This document shows positions 1 through 12,536 of a stretch of DNA of 64,000 bases, one piece after another. Positions within the stretch are counted from its first letter, which is position 1. Each line of letters starts with the position of its first letter. The notes under the pieces are model-generated. The model saw only the letters and a list, made by a program, of their open reading frames with translations. It had not been told where the DNA came from and ran no database searches. The stretch is from Glandiceps talaboti (lineage: Eukaryota > Hemichordata > Enteropneusta > Spengelidae): NCBI RefSeq assembly GCF_964340395.1, contig NC_135556.1, forward strand, positions 17,503,642 through 17,567,641, given 5' to 3'. Made by a program: the position numbers and the translations under genes.

Positions 1-755
1 TGGTGATATTACTCTGACCAGGTTGATAGCCGGCTTGTAGGGGATGTGGTAAATTTTTGTCACAGAGCCATGGTTGTAGGCGATGCGAAATGCACATTTC
101 AAAGAGTTTTTGCAGAGTCGGTAGCAGTGTGGTGCCCCTGTAGTTTGCGGGATCAAAACGATTTTTGTTACCACCCTTGAAAATTGGAACAAGGTATGCA
201 GATTTGAATGATGAAGGAATGTATTCAACATTAATCAATGCATTAAATAAATAAACTAATGCGTCCATAAGAAAGGGGCCTCCGAAAATAATGTGTTCGT
301 ATGTGATGGAGTCTGGCCCTCCTGCTTTTCCACGTTTCAGTTTTCCTATAGCACGTGAGATATCTTCTATAGAGAGTGGTCGAGACAGAATTGTTTCAGC
401 GTTATCGTGGCTAGAAGCTGAGAGGTTGTCAAGTTCTTCGTCGACTTGGACTCTGAACGAACTTACAAATGAATTGTCTTCTAGTGGTTCATAGAGTTGT
501 TTGAAGTAGTCCGCAAAAGTGTTGACAACACAAGTATGATTGGAAATTGTTTCGCCGTCTGTTTTTAGGACAGGAAAGCTGTTACACGTATTTTTTCTAC
601 GAATATTTACATTCCGCCAGAATAGAGATTGGTCAAGTTCGATAGCGTTTTCAATGAAATCAAATTTTTCACATTCTGCTTTACGTTGTCGTTGTCTCAG
701 TTCTTTTCTGAAATTGCGTTTTGCTTCTTTATAGTTGCGAAAAGACTCGTAAGTT
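1..755 (-). mobile_element. LINE (non-LTR retrotransposon) fragment: linker and N-terminal half of reverse transcriptase
   Basis: Read on the minus strand, one frame stays open for about 250 codons from about 755 to the left edge. It holds a basic stretch, then SIEDISRAIGKLKRGKAGG followed by PDSI, the usual linker before a LINE reverse transcriptase (compare the common GPDGI motif). Next come VPIFKGGNKNRF, ANYRGTTLLPTLQKLFE and LQAGYQPGQSN, which are the first RT blocks. The catalytic YxDD block would lie beyond the left edge. Upstream, an in-frame stop at about 752 marks where recognisable coding begins, so the copy looks 5'-truncated there and lacks its endonuclease domain. The unbroken frame suggests a fairly young insertion. 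The style is closest to the Jockey/CR1/I groups, but I cannot assign a clade. The fragment ends about 380 bp upstream of the CCDC22 start codon. Confidence 0.88.
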
Positions 756-1137
756 TATTTGAGTACACGTAACAAAACCCTGGGGAGTTGTTAATGGTAC
801 AAAACATGAAAGGAAAATAATGATACTACAGTACTAATAGTTCATTGCCCACCCAGCGAGACTATATAATTAGCGCCCTCAAACATGAGTGAATATATTA
901 TTTCGTTTTCATTATTATTCAGCACTTCAGAAGATCTCAGAACAGTAGAATTTGATGAATTTGTACCTGGTATTTTATCTACATGCACGCTTCAGTAAAA
1001 TATGTTTACGTGGTTTCTTGTATTGATAGTGTCCACTAAGACGAAAACAACTTAGTAAAAAGTAAACGGCTAGGGGTGGAGGGAATTGCACATTCAAAGC
1101 ACAAACAAATGAACACTTGTCACATGACAAAATCAAC
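756..1137 (+). promoter_or_regulatory. Upstream region and 5' UTR of CCDC22
   Basis: This 380-bp stretch separates the LINE fragment from the CCDC22 start codon and must contain the promoter unless there is a more distant first exon. No TATA box is convincing. The clearest element is a palindromic E-box at 1119-1128. The start codon itself has A at -3 and G at +4, a good Kozak context. Confidence 0.4.
1119..1128. promoter_or_regulatory. E-box/M-box-like palindrome GTCACATGAC next to the CCDC22 start
   Basis: The perfect TCAYRTGA core with symmetrical flanks matches the site bound by MiT/TFE factors (MITF, TFEB), whose CLEAR motif is GTCACGTGAC. It lies 10 bp upstream of the CCDC22 ATG, so it would be in the core promoter or the 5' UTR. 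A 10-bp match by itself is weak evidence. The link to an endosomal gene is inference. Confidence 0.3.
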
Positions 1138-4100
1138 ATGGAGGAAGTCGACAATATCATCATTCACACGTTGAAACAAATTGGCTGGTAAGTCTGTGCA
1201 ATCATGTATATACTCCTTGCAATACACTGTAAACCCCAAACGCACGTGATGAAGGTATTCACGTAAATATACAGTAATTTCCATCGCTGTACCGACGTAA
1301 CAGTGCAATGTCGCATGAACTCGTACGATCGTCTGCAGAGAAGTCACCGGCCTGGCCCCTCCTCTTTTAAGTTTTAGTCCTGCTTGCATACGGAGTAAGT
1401 CGTCCCTTGTTGTTGAGGGTCATGTCAGAAATCTAGACCTGTGCACCATCTGCAAGCACGACTACTCCTCTTTCAGAGTACTCGCAGTGTCAGTTGACCC
1501 TTGGAGTAATTATACTGACAGTGTAATTACTCCAAGGCTGACCACAAAATAGGATTGCGATTCACTTCGTCCCATTTTCAACTCGCCCCATTTTCAACTC
1601 GTCCCATTTTCAACTCGCCCCAACAACACTAGGAAACGTTTATAAATCTAAACGATACATGGACTCGAAGTACGGAGACCGAAACATTTACATGATTTTA
1701 CCTACGTAGCCAGTCGAAGCGTAGCAAATGTAACATTTCGTAGCAGAAAGTGGTGTGGGTTTTGGCTAAGTGTTTGGTAGATCTAGAACTTATACTAGCA
1801 CAACAACTTTAAATTTCCTCAGTCATGGAATATCACTTTTCACATTAGGACTTAATGTTTACAACCCAAATAAGAAATAATAATGATAATAACCAGGGAG
1901 AATATGAGTGACTGACACGCTTACGACTTCCGCGCGTACGGGTTTTGGAGACGTGTCTCCTCTCGCTAGTTAACGCAACTAAGTATTGTAGTATGTGTTT
2001 ACAGCGCAAGTGGTACTTCATTAGTGGAATACGAGATACCACAGACCCTCCAAACTGAGTACTACTAGCTTCGATTTCATATATGCACAGGTAAATTATA
2101 TTGCAAAGAGTTGGGGCGAGTTGAAAATGGGGCGAGTTGAAATTGGGGCGAGTTGAAAATTGGACGAGTTGAGTGGGACGAGTTGAAATGGGACGAGTTG
2201 ATCCGTCACGCAAAATAGTACCATGGGAGTGTCCGTGTACTTTTTCCGTTTTCGGCATGTATGAAGACCTCTCCCTCAGTGCTTATGTACTATAAATCCA
2301 GAATGACTATAGTTATATCTTTGAGTAATTATACTGACAGTATAATACAGGTATGCTACCTTTAGACTAATCTTTATCCATAACCTGTGACTGAGTATAT
2401 ATTATAATTTTCATAGTCTCATTTTCTTGGAATATTTATCATACATGCATAGACTAGTGTCAAATGTGGGGTGGGGTGGGGGTGGGGGTGGGGGTGGGGG
2501 CTGTAATCACTATCATATCACAGCTATTAGTCTGTGGAGCTACAACGTGTTTGGGCATCCCAGTGGCCTGTCCCTTTGAAGGGGGCACGCGAGTGCCTCA
2601 CTGGCCAATAGCCTACATAACATGATGTATCTTTCACACACTTCAGCCTAATTACATATCTGTTTTCAAATTTCATGATCAAACCATTTACCCATCATAT
2701 TTGAAATGTGTATATATTATACTACTTTGTTTCTTCACAGTGATTTGCCAGATGAAGTGGATAGTTTGAGATTATTTTCAACAGAACTAATCGTCCAAGC
2801 AACAGTGAAATGTCTTCGAGTCATAACAGACAGGACAGATCTGTCCCCATCACTGCCACCTGGCATGTCAGCCAAGTTCCGTGTTGGAACAGCATTGGCA
2901 AATATGTGTCTAGTAAGTTGACTAAACTAAACTAACTGTGTATCCTTCTTGGTAATTGTGTGTATGTTACATTTTGCCCTAGTCATAGGATATTTGTTAT
3001 ATTTAATATTATGGGATAGCATTAACCATCAAGGATTACCTCTAGGAACTTGTTTCAATGCAGGTCATGGCATTAGTGTTAGTATCTTAAGGACAATCAC
3101 ACAATGCCACACAAGCTCAACAAGCGAACTTCGTTCATTTAAGGGGAAGGGGATCTGGTTTAAATATGATTGCTGAACTTAATTTTCGTACTTCTAACCA
3201 AGTTTCGAAAACTTTCATGCCTTCAGTGATAAAAGCTTCTGTATTTACTACTGAGATGTTGATAAGGTGATACAAATTTACTTCTAATGTGAGGTGCAGT
3301 GCTAGGTTTATGGTAGTCTTGTGATGAGTTCATGTGATCATCTCAGTAAACTGGTCCATAAAGGTTGAAACTTCATGTTTACCATCATGTTTTTACAGTC
3401 TATCAATTGTAGTGGTGTGACTGCTACAATTTTCATCATATGGTTTACATTATATATAAACATGTGATGTCACACTTGTGATGTTCATGGGGGGGGGGGG
3501 GGGGGGTTGTCCTCAGCAAACGATGTTGATTTGTCTCAGCTTGTACAACATTGTGCGATCTTCCCCAAGGATTACACGGTTTCAGTCTTCTGTTCGTGGC
3601 CTACTTTTTCAATAGCGCTGCCAGACAACCATTTCTCACACCTACATTTTAATTCTAAATCGAGATGGGTCTTTAAGGTCAAAGATCACCAAGGCCGTGC
3701 TGTTCCTAGCTCTAGGGTAAACAAGTATTTTATGTATAAATTGTAGGCACTGTGAAACCATTGTACAAACTATAATTGCCAAAGAAAGCTTTCCTGTGAC
3801 AGAAAAGTAAGTTCAAATGGCAAGGTGTAAAACTAAAATTCATGAAATGATCAAATTTCCAAAGTTATTATGTAAATAAAGGACTCTACCACATTGAATA
3901 ATAATCATCTGTGTTCTTCTTTATTCATATTTACAAGAAATTCCTCGAGGTAATTGTGCCATTACATGTATATGAATGTGCTTTGTCTATAGGAAATCGG
4001 ATACAAAGGGGAAATCGGATACCAAACCTTTCTCTACTCCAGTGAAACAGAAATAAGAAAACTTTTACTATTTTTGATTGAAAAACTACCAAAGGATAGC

Positions 4101-6167
4101 TCAGAGAGAACTGATGAACCGTTGGGTAAGGAGATACTAGATTCAAAATAGGAGAATTTATGTGATTAGAATCATCCATAAAAATTGATATTTATACATG
4201 AATGTTCACATCAAAGTTAGCCATCTTTTTTTGCCAAGCATCATTTAGATTTTTTATAGTGATGCTGATCAAAACCGGGATTATGCTATTTACATGTATG
4301 ATAACCTTTGGGGATGCTGTCTTGTGTTCCCTCTAGTAATTTTTTTTGAGATTGATCATGAGCAACTTAATGAGAAGGGGAAAAAAATGGAAAGAGTGGC
4401 ATGGTCCATAAGGTGGGGGTGGGGGGATGGGGGTCTCCCTTTTCAGTCGAAGACTAGAAGCAAAAGTGTATGCTTATTTACAATATGAAGCTAACACTTT
4501 TTACCTGTTCTTGATGTTTGGATATAAGGTTGCGCAAAAAAATGAATTTGACTGCGAGAGCAGATGGAGACCTTGCGCAAGTAATCTGCTGCAAATAAGC
4601 CTTAGCAAGAACACCGACGCTGTCAGAGCTGATGTATCCTGCCAACCTGATAAACATAATTATTTGAAGAAGAATTAGCATTATAAAGAAAATGTGTCTT
4701 GTTCATGTAGTTCAAACTATATGTATGTAGGTCTGGGGAATTGAATTAATGGTGTATTGATATCCCATGTTTTTCTTATTACAGGTACATCTGCTTTACT
4801 TCATAGATCTATAGCATCTGAAATCTCTAAACAATTGAAAAGTACCTGGACACCAAGATATTGTAAAAGTCAGGGAGTGTGCTGGAGAGGTGTCAAGCCA
4901 AAACAATGGCATAGAGAAGTAGGTACTTTATTATTTCAAATTTACTGCAGGTTTTATATAATTACAGAAATATTCACCCTAGGGAGGCTTGATTCATAGG
5001 GTAAAGTCCAGCCAGAGCTATTTCTGCTTTACTATAGGTGTATTGATACCTGCTATCAATTTAAAGGAAAACTGCTGTCAGACCTATTTCTTCCTTTAGT
5101 ACACTACTTGCATGACACACCGAGTCACAATGCTTGGCACAGTGTGTTGAAATGGCAGAGACTTGTATTACATTCCATGGTTTGATAAGAACAGCCTCTT
5201 TGCATGTACATGAATTGCGAGGGGAACTTCAAGTTTGTTTGTGACTGAAATATTACGTAAAGAGGCCATACAACTGTTCTTATCAAATGATGGAATGTAA
5301 TACTTGTCTCTCTGTACTTCCAACATGCTGTGCCAAGTGTTATAAATCCAATCAGTTGTTTACTTTACGTGTTTGTAACAATTTCCATTCATCAACGGTC
5401 TGATGTCGGCAGTTCTTAGACCTTTAAACCATTCAATATTGGCAACCGTTTTTCAGTGAAGACTGCCCTCTGGTGTCAAAACAATGTAATACTTTGATTT
5501 CAGCTTAATTCTATTTGAAAATACAGAGTATCTATATATAGTATTTACATACAAGCTATACAAGTGATATAAATTTGCAATTTTATTTGTGATTTTAGGG
5601 AGTGGTTGGAATGAGAGCCTATCGAAGTTGTTCATTATCCGTACCACAGGGAATAGGTGATCTCAGCAAGAAGATACCAAAAGGTAAAATGATAAAAATG
5701 TAACTATTCCAGAAATAAATTGTATCTTTCATTTTATCTATTCACTGATAGTTGAAATGCTTGTACATAAACCACACATAATTTGTTTTATATATACGAC
5801 AGAGTTAAAACAGTATTATTCCAAGGATCTCCCTGCAGTTAGTCATCAACCTCCTCATTCCGATGATTTGGCAGCAGCAATACTGGAATGTAATTCAGCC
5901 GCCGTCACTGCAGCTCAAGAGTGGGAAAATGAATGGAATTCGTCTGGCTTAGGTTCAAGGCTGTCAGAACAGGTAATGATAGATTGAAAGACTTGTCAAA
6001 TTTCACATTCCTTTTTTTTTGGACTCATAACTCTGGAATAAAGGCTCCATCAGTGATATACAATGTAGGACATTTACATGTAACATGCAAAATAGGATTG
6101 TGAGTGAATATGAATTGATTAAGTACATACTCTCCACTCACAGGCAGATACACACTGCAGAGACAGT

Positions 6168-6220
<53 letters not shown>

Positions 6221-9200
6221 CCATGCACCCTCGGATCACTTACTCAATCTGTGATATGACTGCTGTTTATGTATCTCTCAGTCCAAATGTTAAATCATGA
6301 TACATAACAAGCATGAAGATTTCATTGATAAGGGAAGGAAGCCTGCTGAAAACGGATGTCAGCATTTTTGTGTGATGTGATTTTAACACCAAGAATATGA
6401 ATAATGTCAAAATTTTGTAAATTAAAAAAAAAAATTTGCTATCTTTGGGAATTCAAAAACAGTTTGTATTAATAAAAGCAAATATCAGATAGATTGTGGG
6501 GAAACCAAAATAGGATGAAAGCAGACCTCCATGAGAATGCTGGGCATGGCTCTTTGAATTTCCTATATTTGCATAGATTACCCACAGTGCCCCTTTATAT
6601 ACCCTCGTTGTGTGTGTTTAATGTGTGTATGTTTACATTGTGTAATTTTGTCTTGTACATGGACAGGATTACAGAGCCAGAAAGAAGCAACGATTACAGA
6701 AGAAAATCACAGACCAATTACGACAGGGCATTGAGAAGAGTGAGGCTGCAAATAATGGTGCTTCGACAGTAGATCTTATGGAAGTATTAAATGCATTTAG
6801 TGACAAAGGTGCTGGTAGAACAAAGGGATCAAGATTTACTCATATTGAGAAATTACAGTTTACTCAGGTAAGGAACTAGTCTGTAAGGTATGCCATGACA
6901 GGGCGCCCTCACACATCGGTCAAGGGGGTGGAACGACGACATGACGTATTTTACTATAAGGCACGACAATCATTGAAGAAACTCCATCTTTGTTTATTTA
7001 GACAAATTTGTCTGCGTCTATTAGAACAACACACCTACTTTGTAAAACCTGATGCTAGACAGTAATTTGAAGATTAAGCTAGCTTGTTGGAGATTTTTAG
7101 TCTCTAATATTTTTTTGTTTTTATTTGAGGCTTGATACAATATTTAAAAAAAAAAAGACAACAAACAACATTTTAATTAAGAAGAAAGCTGTGGACTTTA
7201 TATACATATATGATATACTTTTATAATTATTTAGGAGAGTTTGAATTGTACTGTCAAAAAAAATGACATTAAATATTGATTTATTTCTGACTCGTAGGAT
7301 GATGAGAAAACTGCTGCACAGATGGGTATTGGTGAAGGAGCACCAAAACTTGACACAGAAGAGGTAATGGGAAGTTATGATGTATATGTCTCTAGTGAAC
7401 AGTTTTACACAGTAACAATTCATTATTCATATGCTATTTATTCATAACTGTATTTTAACAGGAAGCTAAAATAGACACCTTAATTTGATGGCTTAAGAGT
7501 TACAACCAAACCAGAGAGACTATAGAGTTTCAATTTGTCAGAATGTTTTTTAAACAACATTTTTGTTATGAATTACACACGTTAAGAAGTTTGTGTTGAT
7601 TTTTATGTTCCGACAGTGAGATAAAATGTAAATGTGTCTTTTTTTTGTGTGTGTGCAAATTGTAACAAAAATTGTGATATGAGATTGTGTTGCCGAATTC
7701 TAATTCTATACATTCTCTAGTTTTGTAGTAAATAGTCTGGTAAATGTAAGCTACATTTCTGATGCAGAATTACTGTATTTGTCCCATACCAGTGGATTTA
7801 TACTTCTGGTTATATCGTGTCAATGCAAAGACGAACAACTCACAATCGAAAAATAATGTCTATGCAATGACAAAATGTAGGTTATTACAATTACATACAG
7901 ATAATTTGAAATGATGGTACAAAACTGAAATAGCAAATAAAAAAACCCCCACAAATTCAAAATGGTTTGTTCTGTCTAATAACAGAGTGTTAAATCATCA
8001 ATCTATCTCATTTTTGAAATTGTCATATTCAAAACAAAAATGGTGAAGAAGTACATATTTATACATATTTTATTTCTGATAGACTTGCATTAAATTTACA
8101 TATAACTCATCCAATTAATTAGTTAATTTAGGATTCAGATTGTGTAAAGCATCAAAATAAGAAATAAGCAAAAAAAAGAGTTTTTTGTTTAATGACTTTT
8201 CCATTAAATTGATTGACAATGATGTAGGTAATTAAGTGAAATAGGCCCACTGAGTCAAATTTGCACGGAAGCTAGATGAGCCATAAAATATTAATAGATA
8301 CTCAATTATAGTTATGACTATAGTCTTTTGGGATGTCTTCAATTATAACGACAAGTATTTATTCACAATTACAGTTATGACTATAAAAATAGTCTTTTGG
8401 GATGGCACAAATTTTGAAAACAAGACATTTATAATTATTCACCAATTGATAAAATGAGTTATGCCCCAAGTTTATGATTATTTCATAAACGCATCATTAG
8501 TATTTAAGTTGAAATGAATTGAAGACTCTCTTGCGTATAGCTCATAGAGAAATCTTACATGTATTGCATGCAAACAAGCCAGTGAGGTGTTAAAATCTAT
8601 GGTACAATGTGTTCATGTATAGTATTTTATTGCAGCAAACAGAATATCCCCACATTGTGAGAGGTAAACTAAGTATTCAGACATTGAAACATTTTTTAAC
8701 TTACAAAAATAAATATAATGTTAAATTTGTATTTCGTACCAATCAGGACCTTCAAAGGAAGAGAGAGGAGGAAGCCCAAGGGCTCCGTGATAAGTTGAAT
8801 GAATTAGTATCACAACTAGAATCTATGGAAATTGATATGAAAAAGTTCAATGCAAGTTCTCAAAAGGTGAGTAGAATTCTTATCACAAAATCATAATGAT
8901 CTTTGTTCTATGGTGACTTAAATTTGTCACTGTGGATAATATTTATTAGAAGATTTTTAATGAAATAGTGATAGTATTAAACATGCGATAAGGAGGGAAG
9001 CTGCCATGATATAGATAATTTATCCTTCGACCATTGAAATCTTTCAAAGTATCAAGGTAGGTTAAATTTTTCAATGAGAAATAGTAAACAAGAATGGTTA
9101 GAAGTAAAAAAAAATTGTGTGGTTCCGATTACATTCAATTTTAAAATAGGTGGGGTAGGTAGATTTTTTATTTTATTATATTGTTTTTTCATGTGCGAGT

Positions 9201-12200
9201 GTCTAGTTCAGGTATTCCATTGTTTTCCAAATGGTCGCTGTGTTCTTTATTTCTTCCTATCAGATGTACAGCCATTACAGATTGGAAGAATAGTTTTATA
9301 TTGTCTTTTTAAGTTGCAAGACTTCACAATTTTCGCGATTTTATTATTATTTTTCTTGAATACGTAAACAAAAGTTTAGGGTCGGCTCGAAAAACTAGGT
9401 GGGGGTTGGGTAACCAGAACGAAACAACTTTTTTTATTTGGCCTTAGGAGCAATTCTAGATAGTAATTCATAATATAATAATATAAATTTTATATAAAAG
9501 AAAAGATGTGAAATAGGAAATCTGATCGAGATATTTCCAAAGGTAGATAAAATGTTAGGAAAATATGTATTGTTGTATTCTTCCTATTAAAAATGACCAA
9601 ACATCATGGGTTATTACTTTGTAGAATCTATTCTTGGCATATGAGTGAAGATGCAGACTATGAAAGCTTATGAAGGTACAATGTATGCAGCACACATGTC
9701 AAATTTTCATTGCTTTCGTTTTCAGATGAAAGAGGAAATAACACTTCAGGAAAAGTCCATCGTTGAGAAAGAAGATAGTTATAAAGTGAAGAAAAGAACT
9801 TTAGATCTTTTACCTGATGCAGAGAACAATATTGCTAAGCTACAGGTATGCATCTCAGTATTTGTAGACGACTCAAACTTCAAGGAGAAATATGATGGTC
9901 ACTAAATTTCAGTGCATCTTTGATTTTATCTCTCCTGTACTAGGTTACAATGTGCATACATGATGTGAATAAAGAAGGGATTGATGTCAATCTGATTAAA
10001 ATCCGATGTGGTGAAAGCGGCTAAATGTTTTCTTTACCTCTATTTCCATCAGTTTCTGTCTTTTGTTTTTGTGCTGAGTGATCGCCACCTTCCCACCGGT
10101 TCAGATGTGGATTGATGTTTGCCTGTTTCAATAAGTTTTCATGAGAAAACATCAATGTTAAGGTAGATCTGAAAAAACTGAATTATTTACCCACATTGTT
10201 TTACAGAGTGTTGTAGATGCAAGTAACCAGAGATTGATGAGTTTGGCTAATCAATGGGAGAAACATAAAGCCCCATTGATAGAACAAATAGAGGAACTCA
10301 AGCAGCTTAATGATGGAAGAATGGTAAACATAAATACTGTCTCTTGACACTTTTCTGTCAAAAGTCGTAAAAAAAAGAATGTTGTAAGGCTAATTTTGTC
10401 ATACAAGAAGATTTAGCATGTATTTCTAAATATGCTTCCAGCTAGAATTGCAAAGGAAAGTATTGACTTATCTGATAGTCACCTGGAGTAAAGTTATACC
10501 AACTGTGTTGTCAGTTATTGTCAAAGTTCGAGAACAGTATTTCAGAATTCTGGCTGAATATGAGTGAGAACGTTTTTCATAAATTATGCTACATGTAGAT
10601 AGATCACTTCTAAATATTTTTCTCTATGTAGCTGAAAACTACTTATCTTTGGCTCTAAGTAACAGGGCCCCTTAGGTCAGTCATGTTTTCCTTGGCTGTA
10701 TAAAGACAAATGTGTATCTAATTTTTAAAAACAGTATACCTATCTTCAAAATTTAAAATTTATTTACTTTTAGACTGAATCACAGAAAAAATTAGAAGAA
10801 ATCAAAGCTTTCCGTGAAAAGATGAAAACAGTTGCTGACGATGCAAGGTCTAAAGATGAATTACTTAAACAACTGGTAAGTAATTAATATATAAACAAAT
10901 AATAATAGTACACATTTGGAAAGCACCTTCCACAATGAATGTCATGATAATAATGTACAATTATTGCCTCTGGCACAGACCAATATCAGCCCGGTATACA
11001 GCTTCCTCAACTCCATGGGAGCATACAATCAACTGCCGCCACATAGGATGAAATCATACACACTGCAACCTCTGTCCTACCAGGCCCCCAATATAAAGCT
11101 GGGTTGACTGAAAACACAATTGTGGTTCCAAACTTGCCAAATGATTTTAGCCATTCAGATTGAACAAATGAGATCAGTGCAGATTAAAAGCTGCAACATG
11201 CAGAGTCAAAGCCAGCCACTTGGTATTTTGAAAGCCTCTGTAACTAGATCATCTATGATGTAATAGTGTTGTACTGTGTTTCTTTCATAGAATTATGAAT
11301 GTGAGAGAATGACACATCTAATGTTTGAAAAGTTAGTAACTTTATCACTGTGTTTGCTTCACAGACATCTGAGTATGAGAGAATGACAAAGGATGTGAAC
11401 AGATCAGCCTACACTCGTAGAATTCTAGAAATTGTTGCCAATATCAAGAAACAAAAAGATGACATTGATAAGGTAAGCAGAGCTAAATTCTATAAGAAAA
11501 AGAAATGTGCTAAATAGTCTTCAGTACTTACAGATTGTAGGAGGAGTCACCTAGTGTGGTCATGTCCTGAGAATGTTGTACATGTACTTGTCTGCTCCTT
11601 GAGTATAGTGAAAAGAACACATTTTTATATACAATGTATACTAAAATAGTCATGAATGATGTGCCACTCACTTAGGTAAGCCACAGAAAAGGCAAGTGAC
11701 TTGAGGAGCCTTGTCAATACAAGTTGAAGAGGAATAGTTTCCAAACCTTTAGACCACAAGTATTTTCTAGCTGAACATAGGAAAATATTATAGGGAAATA
11801 ATACAATGATGCCTCCGCAAGCATGAATTGATGACAAATCAGGAAAAATTATCAAGATTTTGAAGCTTTTAACTCAAAATTTTCAGTCTCTATTTACTGG
11901 AGTGATATTCCCCATTAATAGCTTTGCAATCATGTTTTACTGATCCCTTAATTGCCAAACACTTGTTATGGATGTTTTTATTTTCAGGTTCTTATAGATA
12001 CCAAGAGTCTTCAGAAGGAAATCAATCAATTAAGTGGTAAATTAGATAGAACATTTACTGTCACTGATGAACTTATTTTCAGGGTAAGAATTGTCATTTT
12101 TTTAAAAACAGATTCATAATTCTGGTTCCAGAACCATAACACAACTTTTACATCTGATCATAGTTTTGACAACATTTTGAAGCATCTATTATATACTGGA

Positions 12201-12505
12201 CAGAAAGTGTGTTTGTTTACTACGTGTTTGTTTGTAATTCTTCATATTATTGCATGGTTTTGTTTGTATTGCATACATGTGTGCATGTGTACAATGTGAT
12301 TGTGTTGATGGTGTGCGCGCTTGTGTAAGTTTTATGTATGTGTGTGCACAAATGTATATGCATATACTTGTGCATGTGTATGTGTATGTGTATGTGTGTG
12401 TATTGTGTGGTTTGTATGTCATGTGTATACACATGTACAGTATGTACATGTGTGTGTGTGCTTTGTGTGCACATTTGTGTACTTGTGTATGTATGTATGT
12501 GTGTG

Positions 12506-12536
<31 letters not shown>

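Noticed and set aside
9074-9367. 97-codon frame (+) whose centre recurs in a frame at 36373-36744 (-)
   Set aside because: The similarity comes from two copies of a non-coding TIR element; the rest of each frame differs and no start is shared.
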